From contig CM017567.1 in the NCBI GenBank assembly GCA_007844125.1, forward strand, positions 16,132,702-16,196,701: a stretch of DNA of 64,000 bases. The letters run 5' to 3'. How positions within the stretch are numbered: position 1 is the first letter of the stretch; each line of letters opens with the position of its first letter. This DNA is from Sinonovacula constricta. Its lineage: Eukaryota > Mollusca > Bivalvia > Cardiida > Solecurtidae. The notes under the pieces were generated by a model. It saw only the letters and a list, made by a program, of their open reading frames with translations. It was not told the origin of the DNA and made no database searches. Below are positions 45,716 to 58,300 of the stretch, in pieces. The translations under genes were made by a program, and so were the position numbers.

Positions 45716-46745
45716 GTCATTGTCTGTCTGCTGGTCTCCCTCTCTGTCGCCCTGTGTATGTCTGTCGTCTGTTTCTCCGTCATTGTATGTCTGTTTTCCC
45801 CCCTCTCTGTCGATCTGTGTATGTCTGTCGTCTGTCTGTCTCGGCCACTGTCTGTCTGTTGGTATCCCTCTCTGTCGCCCTGTGTATGTCTGTCGTCTGT
45901 TTCTCCGTCATTGTATGTCTGTTTCCCCCCCTCTCTGTCGATCTGTGTATGTCTGTCGTCTGTCTGTCTCGGCCACTGTCTGTCTGTTGGTATCCCTCTC
46001 TGTCGCTCTGTGTCTGTCTGTCGTCTGTCTCTCCGTCATTGTATGTCTGTTTTCCCCCCTCTCTGTCGATCTGTGTATGTCTGTCGTCTGTCTGTCTCGG
46101 CCACTGTCTGTCTGTTGGTATCCCTCTCTGTCGCTCTGTGTCTGTCTGTCTGTCTGTCTGTCTGTCTCGGCCACTGTCTGTCTGTTGGTCTCCCTCTCTG
46201 TCGCCCTGTGTATGTCTGTCGTCTGTCTCTCCGTCATTGTATGTCTGTTTTCCCCCCTCTCTGTCGATCTGTGTATGTCTGTCGTCTGTCTGTCTCGGCC
46301 ACTGTCTGTCTGTTGGTATCCCTCTCTGTCGCTCTGTGTCTGTCTGTCGTCTGTCTGTCTCGGCCACTGTCTGTCTGTTGGTCTCACTCTCTGTCGCTCT
46401 GTGTCTGTCTGTCGTCTGTCTATCTGTCTGTCTGTCTCTGTCATTGTCTGTCTGCTGGTCTCCCTCTCTGTCGCCCTGTGTCTGTTTGTCGTCTGTCTGT
46501 CTGTCTGTCTGTCTCTGTCTTTGTCTGTCTGCTGGTCTCCCTCTCTGTCGCCCTGTGTATGTCTGTCGTCTGTTTCTCCGTCATTGTATGTCTGTTTCCC
46601 CCCCTCTCTGTCGATCTGTGTATGTCTGTCGTCTGTCTGTCTCGGCCACTGTCTGTCTGTTGGCATCCCTCTCTGTCGCTCTGTGTCTGTCTGTCTGTCT
46701 GTCTGTCTGTTATTGTCTGTCTTTTGGTCGCCCTCTCTGTCGCTC
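44655..46745. repeat. CT-rich minisatellite (CTGT/CTCT) with higher-order units
   Basis: Built from tctgtctg tetramers and recurring modules: 'ccgtcattgtatgtctgttt', 'ccctctctgtcgatctgtgt', 'ggccactgtctgtctgttgg' and 'tatccctctctgtcgctctg'. These appear in shuffled order with an approximate 100-150-bp spacing. All three plus frames (Cys/Leu/Ser/Val) and parts of the minus strand (Thr/Asp/Arg/Gln) are open because stop triplets are absent from the modules. Confidence 0.95.
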
Positions 46746-46749
46746 TGAA

Positions 46750-47910
46750 TCACGTCTTTTACTTTGTAAAAACACTGTCATGCATTCATCAGAATACATT
46801 TTATCGATTTTTAAAACTATTTTCATAATTATAACAATATGACCTAAGCCAAAGAAAGGGCAGTGCATAAAGACAGACGCTTGTTACCCTTTCTATATCC
46901 GAGAAATATAACATAGCTTCTACTGTTTCTACTTAATTTAAACTTCTACAACTCAAACAGGTCAGGAATGTGCCAATAAGGTTGATCCAGATCTAATGGA
47001 GGTCGTCTCGCCAAGGTTTGCACAGTTTGCTGCCAAGCCCCCAGTACATATCTAACACACTCACGAACGCACGAACGCACACACATACACACAAGCATCC
47101 GCGCGACGCCCCCCCCCCCCCCCCCCTCCAAACGCAGTGATGAACCCGTTGTATTTTCTTGTTGCCACACCTACACAGCAACACATTTAAAATGGCCGTT
47201 CTCAGGATGTTTCCAGATGTCACAAAAATGGCGCCATTGTTTCCTCATTAATGCATTTTTTCAATGCGTCAGTGATTATAGAAGTCTACGTGTCCATGGA
47301 AACTGAATGAAAAATAATGACCTCAGCTTACATATAAATAATGGTGGAAAATAATACTATCACTCGGTGTAACCTTTTTTTGGTGAAAGACTAGATTGCT
47401 TAGATTAAACATTGGAATCAAAAGGAATTCACGAACATGAGGTAGGACAATCTTAGAGGGAATTTGGCGAGTAATGTACATGTAGAATTGTAGATGTCTG
47501 ATAATAAGAGACTTTTGCTTTTGACGAAAGAAAAATGCCATTTCTGTTACCAGTCAGCAGGATTTGTTAAACGTTGGTATCTACAGCAGAACCTTATCGA
47601 TAAATTCGTAGCTGATTGGTGCAGAAATGTGTTTTATGTAATACATTCATAACGTGCTGAAGATGGTGTATTTTTTATTCTTTAATCTCTTTTTTTTATA
47701 ATGTAACACAAAACTAGGTCACGTGATTTGTATCAACTCCTTAAGAATATTCATTATTAAGAAACAGATTAACTGATCACGTACACAGTTATATCGATAT
47801 TGAAGAGACAATGTAAAAATGTGTTGCTAATTTCGTTTAGCCTTTATCCTTTTACCCCGAACTAATCAACACCATTCGATTTTTAGAAAAAGCTAATAAA
47901 TTTTTTTCAG
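46750..47910. other. Upstream flank of the VWC gene
   Basis: An 18-C homopolymer lies at 47109-47126. The Met exon of the downstream gene should be here or further upstream; I cannot identify it with confidence because it would encode only a few residues. Confidence 0.4.
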
Positions 47911-50900
47911 GATCCTTAGTCTAGTCTTGTTGTTTAGTTTGGTGTCAATCTCTCTACAATTCGCCATCGATCCGGATTTGTGCAAGGGCAAAAAGTTAAG
48001 TAAGTACAAAGAGGTCATAGGACACATTTATTTACAACACAATTATTGCCATCGTGTTAGTGTGTTCAGAAAAGAGATTAATTAAAGGACTTTCTGACTT
48101 GCATTTACCCTAAGTGAAAGAAGTTCAGTTAAAAGAAAACGTAAGAAATGTTAATTAGTGTATGATTGTGTTAACCGAAGATCTTATGCCTAAAAAAAAC
48201 ATACAGATAAGTGCTTTCGATCTTGGTCGCTGTGGTTTAGTCAACAACGTGCTCAGTAGTCCGGTAGCTAGGTATGGTAACAGTGCACCGCCACGCCCCT
48301 CCCCATTCTCGACATGTTCTTACCAAAATGTACTTTAGGTTGTCTAGAAATAGAATCTTCAATGATAAATATTCATAAGTACTGATTTGTATAATTGACA
48401 CGTGACCATAATGGCCATTCAATAACCTTTAAATGAGTACCAGGTTTATATTGCTATCACCATTTTCTAAAAAGTTATAAGCTTTTTTCTAAGCATACCG
48501 TCCTATCAAAAATTGCATGCTGGTTGCCATGGAAACAATAAGTTTTCATATAGCCCAAATGAGTTTATTTTTATTAGAGATTCTGTTTCTAGACACACTT
48601 ACGAGCATTTTGGTACCAATGAAAAAAGTATAAGGGAGGGGTGCTCGGGAACAATACCTAAAAATGCTGGACTTATGTTGGCGCTTTACCAAACCACCAA
48701 GTCAGCTGAGCCGGTGATGGCCATTACAATCAACAGTCGCAATGTTGATTTTGACAGAAACCACAACATTAAAAAGAACAAATGGCTTCGTCATTCCAGT
48801 TTCTTTCAACTGAAATTCGGGAAGTGTTGATATTTTGTCTTCTTGGGCTTTCCAATATGTTTTATCTGTTTTCACAGTTAGTTGAATGATAAATCGTCCA
48901 GAGCATATTGATGAAATGGAAGTGACATATCTTCTATAAATTGTTTAATTTATTTCCAAGACAAATATTTTCCGGTCATTCGTAGTAACTCTATAGTTAA
49001 TCTTGAAGATGCACTGACTTAGTTTGTTTTACAAAATATATGTAAACTGGTCAGCATGTGTCAATGATCTATGCTTTATTATTTTCTTCTAAAAAATGCA
49101 TGCAGTGCCAACGCGTACGGGTGATGGGCAATCTTAAAGACGTGTGTAGAAGCTTCGGAACATGGGTGTAGTCTGTTATATTACTAATATAAAATTGTCA
49201 TTTTCTAACATTTAGAATTCCCCCTACACTTGTAGCCAATCAGAAGCTATGAAAATTCAGATTCCTCAGCGAGTTATTTCAATAGAACTCCATTCTATTT
49301 TTTATTTTACAATGAACAAAATAGATCTATTTTCTTAAATGGTTTTATTTTCAACTGCTCATGTGCAACAAACCACGCATTCTGGCTTGACTCCCCGTAT
49401 GACGACAAACTTGAACACGTCAAGCCGATTGACAGTTTGATTGACAGTTTTATCGGGCGGATTACATGCCATTTTGGTAGAACAGGTAGAAGTGAAGTGG
49501 GGGACTTCTAAGTCAGATAGAATCTATTAAGACGTTTCCGAAGAAAATAGAAACGTCTTAATAGACTCTATCCTATACATAATACAATGAACAAAATAGA
49601 TCGACTGCTTTAGACGCTTCATAGTGTCAGATTTGATGGGCTAATTACTAAACGTTTTTGCAAATGACAACGGTCTTTTCCTTTTTCATTCTTAATACGC
49701 ATGAGGTCGATTAAACGGCCAATGTGTTTTGATAGACATACATGTACAAGCAACGTTATTTTCACCGGCAGACGATATCATTGAGACCGGTGACCCGTGT
49801 ACGACGTGTCATTGTGAGGATAACGGTGACGGATTGATGCCGCTTTGTGCCATGATGATGTGCGGCGACTGTCCAGGCAAATGGGAGGATGATGGTTCAT
49901 GCTGCGGGGTCTGTACTGTCCTTGATGTCTGCGAGCACGGACGGAAAACTTACAAAAACGGTGAATGTGCATGTCTGTATATATTTATGCCAGGTTTTAC
50001 TAATAATTTTCTTAGCTGAACAACGCATACTGTGACTTTTTTGTGTTTAGTGCGCTTCCTCTGAAGACATGATCATAGCTATAATGTCCCTGTCGTACGA
50101 TTACTATGTCCAAACTCCGCGAAGAAATAGTTTTACCTTTAGAGATCAACATCAGATATACATTATTTAGACAATCACACAATAACAATCAGTCATTAAA
50201 CAGGGTAAAACTCACTTTCTTGACCTCTCCACATCACACGTGCAAGTATTAAAATATCTCTTATCCCTTTTAATGAATTAATTTAACCATTTTCTCACAG
50301 AGTGAAATCACTCGTATGTATAACACATGTATACACTGTTACTTGCGTGAAAAGCGGCTCTGCGCGACCATTCTTCCTAGCCGCTGATTTGCCTAGTGAC
50401 TAAATCTATTTTAGTCACATTGCTTAATCACACACCGCTTGTATCCCGTATATAAATACATTGTACTACAAGAAAAAGTTGATGAAGCACATCAAATTTG
50501 TCGGAAAATAATGAAAAAATAGAATGTTGTAAACAGCATTCAGCAAAAGAAAATGTTTTCGCAGTTGCATGTATGAGCATTGACAATCTTATACCTCGGA
50601 CCAGCATTTTCATTATTTATTAACAGTTTATTATTTTTAGCTTAAGTGGTTGTTGTTTTAGAAACAAAAGAAATCAAACACCATAATATATGTATAACAT
50701 TGTGATCGTTTTAATGCTGAAAAAGCATAAACATAACCGTTAAAAACAATGTTGCTTCTCAAAGCTGTGACGTCACCCCATAGACATTTCCAAAACCAAT
50801 TATACATTTATGGCTAACAATTTATACAATCAATTAAGAAACCCACAGCGATAAAGTTAGAAAGATTTAAGTAAGCTGTGCATGAATAAGATCACGAACG

Positions 50901-53900
50901 CGTGGACCACTTGGGATAAAATTCAGACGTGCCAATGTAACAGCCGGGTGTGCATGCGATAATCATCTGTTTGGTGCTAACTTAAAAACTGTGACGTATA
51001 TTTAGAAAAAAAGACCTAACACAATTGAATGACAAATGTAATAGAAGAGGTATTATGTGTTTTGTATCCTTAAGAAAGAATTGATATTATAAATAACCGA
51101 GACCGGTTGACTCACTTCACCGCTGGATGAAAGGTCATTATCCCTATATACTTGTTACATCACATCTACCACGTTTCAATGGATGTTGTTTTCCTTCTGG
51201 GACATTCGATAACTAACAGCTAAGAAATTTTGACTTTGTGCATCTGCAATTTATTTCACGCCCTATCATGGAAATACGTAGAACTACAATATTGGTGACA
51301 GGGTTTTTCGTAAATTGTTAAGTCGCCAGCTCCGCCGCGAAGCAGTTACCCTGTATTCCCCGCTAAGCCAGTGAATGCAAAAATAGGATTGCATCGGACG
51401 ACCGAAAAGCTTTGCGAAGCATTTAGTTTAGTCAAAACATGGTAAGGAGTCTGGCAAATTTCCATAAACATGTGCGCGGAAAACATAGTTAAACTCTCCA
51501 AAAAAATGTTCAGAAACGCCTGACATTTAGTATTCATGTTTCTTTGATGACCTATCATCAAGATTTTTTCAAGAATTCTTTATTCGTCCAGCAACATGAA
51601 CTCCAGTAGTGTGGTCATTGTTCATATATGACTTTATAGAAAAAACTTTGAAATTTTTCTTATCAGAAACTACACGAGTTTGAGCCTTGATGTTTGGTGA
51701 ACATATTATTTGTTGGCTTTTCATGAAGGTTTTAAAATAACTATGGTCTGTCCGAATACATGGCCGCCAGGGGCGCTGCTGTGTTCCAATCGTGGCTTTA
51801 AAGTATAACTTTGAAAATGTTATTGTAGACTTAGAAGTTCCTTAATATCTGGTTTCTTCCTTGGATGGCCTTCTTTTTTTTATTTTGGTCAATGAGTTTT
51901 GATCCGCCTAAATATTGCCGCCAGTGGTGTGGCTCGTCCCCTAAATATAGATATATAATAAAACTTTGAAAATCTATCTGTCCCTCTATCAAGAGAAGAA
52001 TTTTGATCGCAGAAAAGATTGCCATTTTCTATACCCATTTATCTTTATAAAGTAAACCTATGTCAAGATTAAATTGTGACGTATTGTCCAAAAATTCTAA
52101 TTTTTTTCTTTGTTACTCGTCCGTCCTTGTCTGTTCACGATATCCGGTATCTTGTCAACCACCATTACCACAATTTCTGGTACTGATTAATTTTGGACTA
52201 AATAAATGATAATTAGATTATGTGCCACCATTTCTCGTGCTTATTTCTATTAAATGAACGAATTAATTATTAAGATTGAACGTTGTGTTCTCGTCCTGGT
52301 TGTGTGTAAATTACGCCTCCAACTTGAGGGTCGATTATGTTTCAGTATTCAGTACATGTAGCCTCATACCACTTCAGAGTTACAAAATAACGGCCATGTT
52401 GAAACGTAAGGTCTATATAATCCCTCTGCCACACACCTTATACCCGTAGGTTCGATTATCAGTCGAAGTAGGAGCCATAGGGAACCTGATTTTCTAGCAA
52501 CTTCTTCCATTACTATACAGCTGTAAGTACATACACCATCAATCAGTACGCGTCTTTATGTAACTTAACATGATAAGGATAATATATTGCCCACAATATC
52601 TCCACAGGAGAAACCGTGCCGACAAAGGACCCATGCGAGGTCTGTTCGTGCCATGTTGATGGGAGTTCACCGCCAGAAATCATGTGTGCCATGATGGCGT
52701 GTTACTGCCCGGGTCGGGTGGAGAATGATGGAACCTGCTGTGGTCGATGTATCACAGACGAGTGTCTGGTGGACGGTCAGACATACAAGGACGGTAAGTC
52801 CCGGTCAGACATACAAGGACGGTAAGTCCCGGTCAGACATACAAGGACGGTAAGTCATTGCAAGACATACAAGGACGGTAAGTCCCGGTCAGACATACAA
52901 GCCCGGTAAGTCATTGCAAGACATACAAGGACGGTAAGTCATTGCAAGACATACAAGGACGGTAAGTCACGGTCAGACATACAAGTACGGTAAGTGGCGA
53001 CAAGACATACAAGGACGGTAAGTGGCGACAAGACATACAAGGACGGTAAGTGGCGACAAGACATACAAGGACGGTAAGTGGCGACACGACATACAAGGAC
53101 GGTAAGTCACGGCAAGACATACAAGGACGGTAAGTCACGACAAGACATACAAGGACGGTAAGTGGCGACAAGATATACAAGGACGGTAAGTGGCGACAAG
53201 ACATACAAGGACGGTAAGTCACAGCAAGACATACAAGGACGGTAAGTCACAGCAAGACATACAAGGACGGTAAGTCACGACAAGACATACAATGACGGTG
53301 AGTCACTGCAAGACATACAAGGACGGTAAGTCACAGCAAGACATACAAGGACGGTAAGTCACAGCAAGACATACAAGGACGGTAAGTCACGACAAGACAT
53401 ACAATGACGGTAAGTCACGGCAAGACATACAATGACGGTGAGTCACTGCAAGACATACAAGGACGGTAAGTCACGACAAGACATACAAGGACGGTAAGTC
53501 ACGGTCAGACATACAAGGACGGTAAGTCACGACAAGACATACAAGGACGGTAAGTCACAGCAAAACATACAAGGACGGTAAGTGGCGACAAGACATACAA
53601 GGACGGTAAGTCACGGTCAAACATACAAGGACGGTAAGTCACAGCAAAACATACAAGGACGGTAAGTCGCGACAAGACATATAAGGACGGTAAGTCACGG
53701 CAGGACATACCAGGACGGTAAGTCAAGGCCAGACATACAAGGACGGTAAGTCACTGCAAGACATTCAAGGACGGTAAGTCACGGCAAGACATACAAGAAC
53801 CGTGAAACCAAGACAATTTTAGTAACGTACTACAGTATTTTCAGGCTACAAATCGCCGGTAGTCATGATGTACAACCGTGACTTACTAGCGGAAAGTTTA

Positions 53901-55176
53901 GATCTAGACCCGGCAGTCTCCTGAAAGTATTTCCTTTTACACGTTTAAATATTGTAAATGTGCGCAGGAGGACAAAGGTTTAAACAGCAGAGTACAGTAT
54001 GGTGTCAGAAAGCGACAATGACAAGATATAAAATGAAAAGATCTTCAGACTAATAGGCCACCTGTAATATGGAAAAAATTAAGTCCTATAGCTTTAATTG
54101 TACAAGGAAATATTCACAAGATGCCCGTTGTGTCTTCTGTTCTACTACAACTCTATCAGTTATCATCCCCATCAAGCTTATTTATAGATTTATTATTTTA
54201 TTTATTCTAACACTTACAGCTATATTCTTCATGATTGTACAGTCTTTAAATAAAGGTAATATTCAAAATGGCATTTTTTTATACTAAAGTATGAGTTTAT
54301 GCAAAAAGTATGCCTTAATTCCCCCCCCCCCTCCCCCAAACTGTAGAAACACGTTATTACATGCATAAAAAATATAAACTACTGACGAATACCGCCTTTA
54401 TCTCAAATCGCACTTCTTATAGGGGAAAAAATTCAGCCGTACAATAAATGCGCGCCCTGTGTTTGCCATGTGGACGGTAACGGAGAAGGCCAAATTGTGT
54501 GCGCCATGTTTGACTGTCCGTATTGTGAAGGGGAGGTAATCGCAGATGGTTCCTGCTGCGGTCAATGCGTGCAGCCCACGCCGTTCACTCTCGGCGGACC
54601 GATCACATCAACTCTTGGTGGTCCAATAACATCAACAGCAGCATGTGACATATCACTTTGTCCAAAGCTCAAATGCAAGACAAATCTACAGGTAGAATAC
54701 AATATACCACACACTATTTTAGACGAGGTATTTAAGCGCCTAATATACATACAATATGAAAGCCTGTCTAGCAAGGACACTTATTAATTGATAAACAGGC
54801 TATTGTGTTTCATTATTCATTAGGACCCTTAATAAAATGTCATGTTCTTTGACCTTTTCTTCCTATCAGATTCGGAAACAAGTTAATGTTTAATTAATTC
54901 CGCATAGTTTATCGTATGTTCATATAAATTTTTATATGTATGTTGTGAAAGATTCTGCTTATTTGCACGCGTAATCTCCAAAACAACGGTCACCAGAATC
55001 AATAACACGATTAGTCAGCACATCTTTAATAACCATATTTTTGTTTCAATTACAGTGTTTTATTGCTGTCAATTGTTATTGTTTATCTTTACGTATTGGT
55101 GTATTTCAGTATCAATCCCCAGACATGTGCTGCCCGGAGTGTAAATGTAAGGTTAAGAAAGACCTCTACTTACCAG
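47911..55176 (+). CDS. Secreted von Willebrand factor C-like cysteine-rich protein, five internal exons (partial gene)
   Basis: Exons with agreeing phases: 47911-47999, 49772-49960, 52608-52793, 54423-54691, 55110-55176. The first encodes the hydrophobic end of a signal peptide (LSLVLLFSLVSISLQFAI) then DPDLCKGKK; no in-frame ATG is open upstream, so the Met is in an earlier exon. Exons 2, 3 and 4 each encode a module with the pattern C..C.C-(7-9)-(I/L)(M/V/P)CAM-(3-5)-C.G-(6)-G(S/T)CCG.C, which is VWC-like. Exons 2 and 3 are phase 1-1 and end in (K/Q)TYK(N/D)G. Exon 4 adds a linker in which TLGGPITS is repeated, then CDISLCPKLKC. Exon 5 has DMCCPECKCKVKK. VWC modules commonly bind BMP-type ligands or occur in matrix proteins, but the role here is not known. 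Exon 5 ends at a donor, so further exons are expected; the next intron holds an 8-kb satellite. Exact family unassigned. Confidence 0.85.
49309..49602. repeat. Segment bounded by 19-bp direct repeats, with a terminal hairpin
   Basis: 'acaatgaacaaaatagatc' occurs at 49309-49327 and again at 49584-49602. Just inside the right copy is an inverted repeat: arms 49516-49537 and 49551-49572 (22 bp, one mismatch) with a 13-nt loop. It lies in the first identified intron of the VWC gene. Could be a small mobile insertion or a local duplication. Confidence 0.6.
50582..50626. repeat. Dispersed repeat fragment shared with 34052-34096
   Basis: About 45 bp with few mismatches, beginning gacaatcttatacctcggac and ending ttaacag. 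Lies in the intron after the first VWC exon. Confidence 0.6.
52766..53800 (+). promoter_or_regulatory. 28-bp tandem array made of the VWC exon's 3' end and splice donor
   Basis: The end of exon 52608-52793 (cagacatacaaggacg) plus its donor (gtaagtc) is the first of about 36 tandem 28-bp copies. Nearly every copy keeps 'acatacaaggacggtaagt', that is a good 5' splice site, with gtgagt in a few. The array fills the first kilobase of the intron. Donor 1 keeps the reading frame to the next exon. Use of donor 2 adds 28 nt and shifts the frame, and an in-frame TAA is met at about 52823. The coding end of the exon was therefore the source of the repeat. Confidence 0.9.
53801..54422. other. Remainder of the VWC intron 3
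   Basis: No repeat structure except a C-rich homopolymer near 54319-54337. Ends at the acceptor cttatag before the exon at 54423. Confidence 0.5.
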
Positions 55177-55369
55177 GTAAATTATTTAACATACACGATA
55201 TTTCTAACAAAATGCCCAACACGCTAAATGGGAGAGCTTTTTAGGAATAGTAAGGCTACATGTTGTATAGCTTTCACTTATGGCTGGTCTCATAAGATCT
55301 ATGTCAGGATTTTGTAACGTATTCTTAAAATATAATTATTTCAGCTATAAACATATTAGCATGCCTGCT

Positions 55370-58300
55370 GGCTGTATCTGGTATAAACCCAGCCAGCTGG
55401 GTGCATCTTGTATTAATATAGCTGGGTGTTTCTGATATTAATGTAGTTAGGTGTATCTGGTATTGATATAGCTGGGTGTATCTGGTATTGATATAGCTGG
55501 GTGTATCTGGTATTGATATAGCTAGGTGTGTCGGGTATAAACAAAGGTGGGTGTATATGGTATTAACACGGCCAGCTGAGTGTATATGGTATTAATATAT
55601 CTGGGTGTATCTGGTATTAATATAGGTGGGTGTATTAATGTAGTCGGGTGTATCTGGTATTTATATAGGTGGGTGTATATGGTATTAATTTACGTGGATG
55701 TATTAATGTAGCTGGGTGTATTTGGTATTAATATAGGTGGGTGTATATGGTATTAACATAGCTGGGTGTATCTGGTATTAACATAGCTGGGTGTATCAGG
55801 TATTAACATAGCTGGGTGTATCTGGTATTAAAATACGTGGGTGTATTAATGTAGCTGAGTGTATATGGTATTAATATAGGTGGGTGCATCTGGTATTAAT
55901 ATATGTGGGTGTATTAATGTAGTTGGTGTATCTGTTATTAAAATACGTGGGTGTATTAATGTAGCTGAGTGTATATGGTATTAATATAGGTGGGTGCATC
56001 TGGTATTAATATATGTGGGTGTATTAATGTAGTTGGTGTATCTGGTATTAATATAGGTGGGTGTATTAATGTTGTCGGGTGTATCTGGTATTTTTTATAG
56101 CTGGGTGTATATGGCATCAACATAGCTGGGTGTATCTGTTATTAACACGACCAGCTGAGTGTATATGGTATTAATATATCTGGGTGTATCGGGTATTAAC
56201 ATAGGTGGGTGTATTAATGTAGTTGGGTGTTTCTGGTATAAATATATCTGGGTATATCTGGTATTAATATAGCTAAGTGTACATAGTATTAATATAGCTG
56301 GGTGTATCTGGCATAAATATAGCTGGGTGTATCTGGTATTAATACAGCCGGGTGAATCTGGTATTAACATAGCTGGCTTAATCTGCTATAAATATAGCTG
56401 GGTGCACCTAGAATTAATATAACTGTGTTTATCTGGTATTAATATAGCTGGGTGCATCTAGAATTAATATAGCTGTGTTTATCTGGTATTAATATAGCTG
56501 GGTGCATCTGGTATTAATATAGCTGGGTGCATCTGGTGTTAATATAGCTTGGTGTATCTGGTATTATTATAGCTGGATGTATCTGGTATTATTATATCTA
56601 GGTGTATCTGATATTAACATAGATGGGTGTATTTGGTATTTACATATTAAAAAAGTTGGGCGCATCTGGAATTAATATAGCTGGGTGTATCTTGTATTAA
56701 CATAGCTGGGTGTATCTTGTATTAACATAGCTGGGTGTATCTGGTATTAACATAGCTGAGTGTATCTGGTATCAATATATATCTGGGTGTTTCTGGTATT
56801 AATATAGCTGGGTGTATCTGGTATTAATACAGCCGGGTAAATCTGGTATTAACATAGCTGGCTTTATCTGGTATTAACATAGCTGAGTGTATCTGGTATT
56901 AATATATCTGGGGGTATCTGGTATTAATATAGCTGGGTGTATCTGGTGTTAACATAGCTGGGTGTATCTGGTATTAACATAGCTGGATGTATCTGGTATT
57001 AACATAGCTGAGTGTATCTGGTATTAATATATCTGGGGGTATCTGGTATTAATATAGCTGGGTGTATCTGGTGTTAACATAGCTGGGTGTATCTGGTATT
57101 AACATAGCTGGGTGTATCTGGTATTAACATAGCTGGGTGTATCTGGTATTAATATAGCTGGGTGTATCTGGTACTAATATAGCTGGGTGTATCTGGTATT
57201 AACATAGCTGGGTGTATCTGGTATTAACATAGCTGGGTGTATCAGGTATTAACATAGCTGGGTGTATCTGGTATTAACATAGCTGGGTGTATCTGGTATT
57301 AACATAGCTGGGTGTATCTGGTATTAATATAGCTGGGTGTATCTGGTATTAATATAGCTGGGTGTATCTGGTATTAACATAGCTGGGTGTATCTGGTAAT
57401 AACATAGCTGGGTGTATCTGGTATTAATATAGCTGGGTGTATCTGGTATTAACATAGCTGGGCTGGTTTTAACATAGCTGGGTGTATCTGGTATTAACAT
57501 AGCTGGGTGTATCTGGTATTAATATAGCTGGGTGTATCTGGTATTAATGTAGCTGGGTGTATCTGGTATTAACATAGCTGGGTGTATCTGGTATTAACAT
57601 AGCTGGGTGTATCTGGTATTAATATAGCTGGGTGTATCTGGTATTAACATAGCTGGGTGTATCTGGTATTAACATAGCTGGGGTGTATCTGGTATTAATA
57701 TAGCTGGGTGTATCTGGTATTAACATAGCTGAGTGTATCTGGTATTTACATAGCTGGGTGTATCTGGTATTAACATAGCTGAGTGTATCTGGTATTAATA
57801 TATATCTGGGTGTTTCTGGTATTAATATAGCTGGGTGTACATAGTATTAATATAGCTGGGTGTATCTGGCATAAATATAGCTGGGTGTATCTGGTATTAA
57901 TACAGCCGGATGAATCTGGTATTAACATAGCTGGCTTAATCTGCTATAAATATAACTGGGTGCACCTAGAATTAATAGAACTGTGTTTATCTGGTATTAA
58001 TATAGCTGGGTGCATCTAGAATTAATATAGCTGTGTTTATCTGGTATTAATATAGCTGGGTGCATCTGGTATTAATATAGCTGGGTGCATCTGGTATTAA
58101 TATAGCTGGGTGCATCTGGTGTTAATATAGCTTGGTGTATCTGGTATTATTATAGCTGGATGTATCTGGTATTATTATATCTAGGTGTATCTGATATTAA
58201 CATAGATGGGTGTATTTGGTATTTACATATTAAAAAAGTTGGGCGCATCTGGAATTAATATAGCTGGATGTATCTTGTATTAACATAGCTGGGTGTATCT

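Noticed and set aside
44623..46842. Cys/Leu/Ser-rich frames on plus and Thr/Asp/Arg/Gln-rich frames on minus
   Set aside because: A CT-rich minisatellite without stop triplets; several overlapping frames are open at once.
48513..48830. 105-codon frame as a gene
   Set aside because: Lies inside a VWC gene intron with no domain, signal or conserved motif; consistent with chance.
52911..53726. Minus-strand frames with repeated TYRPCMSCR peptides
   Set aside because: Shadow of the 28-bp donor array; no independent coding evidence.
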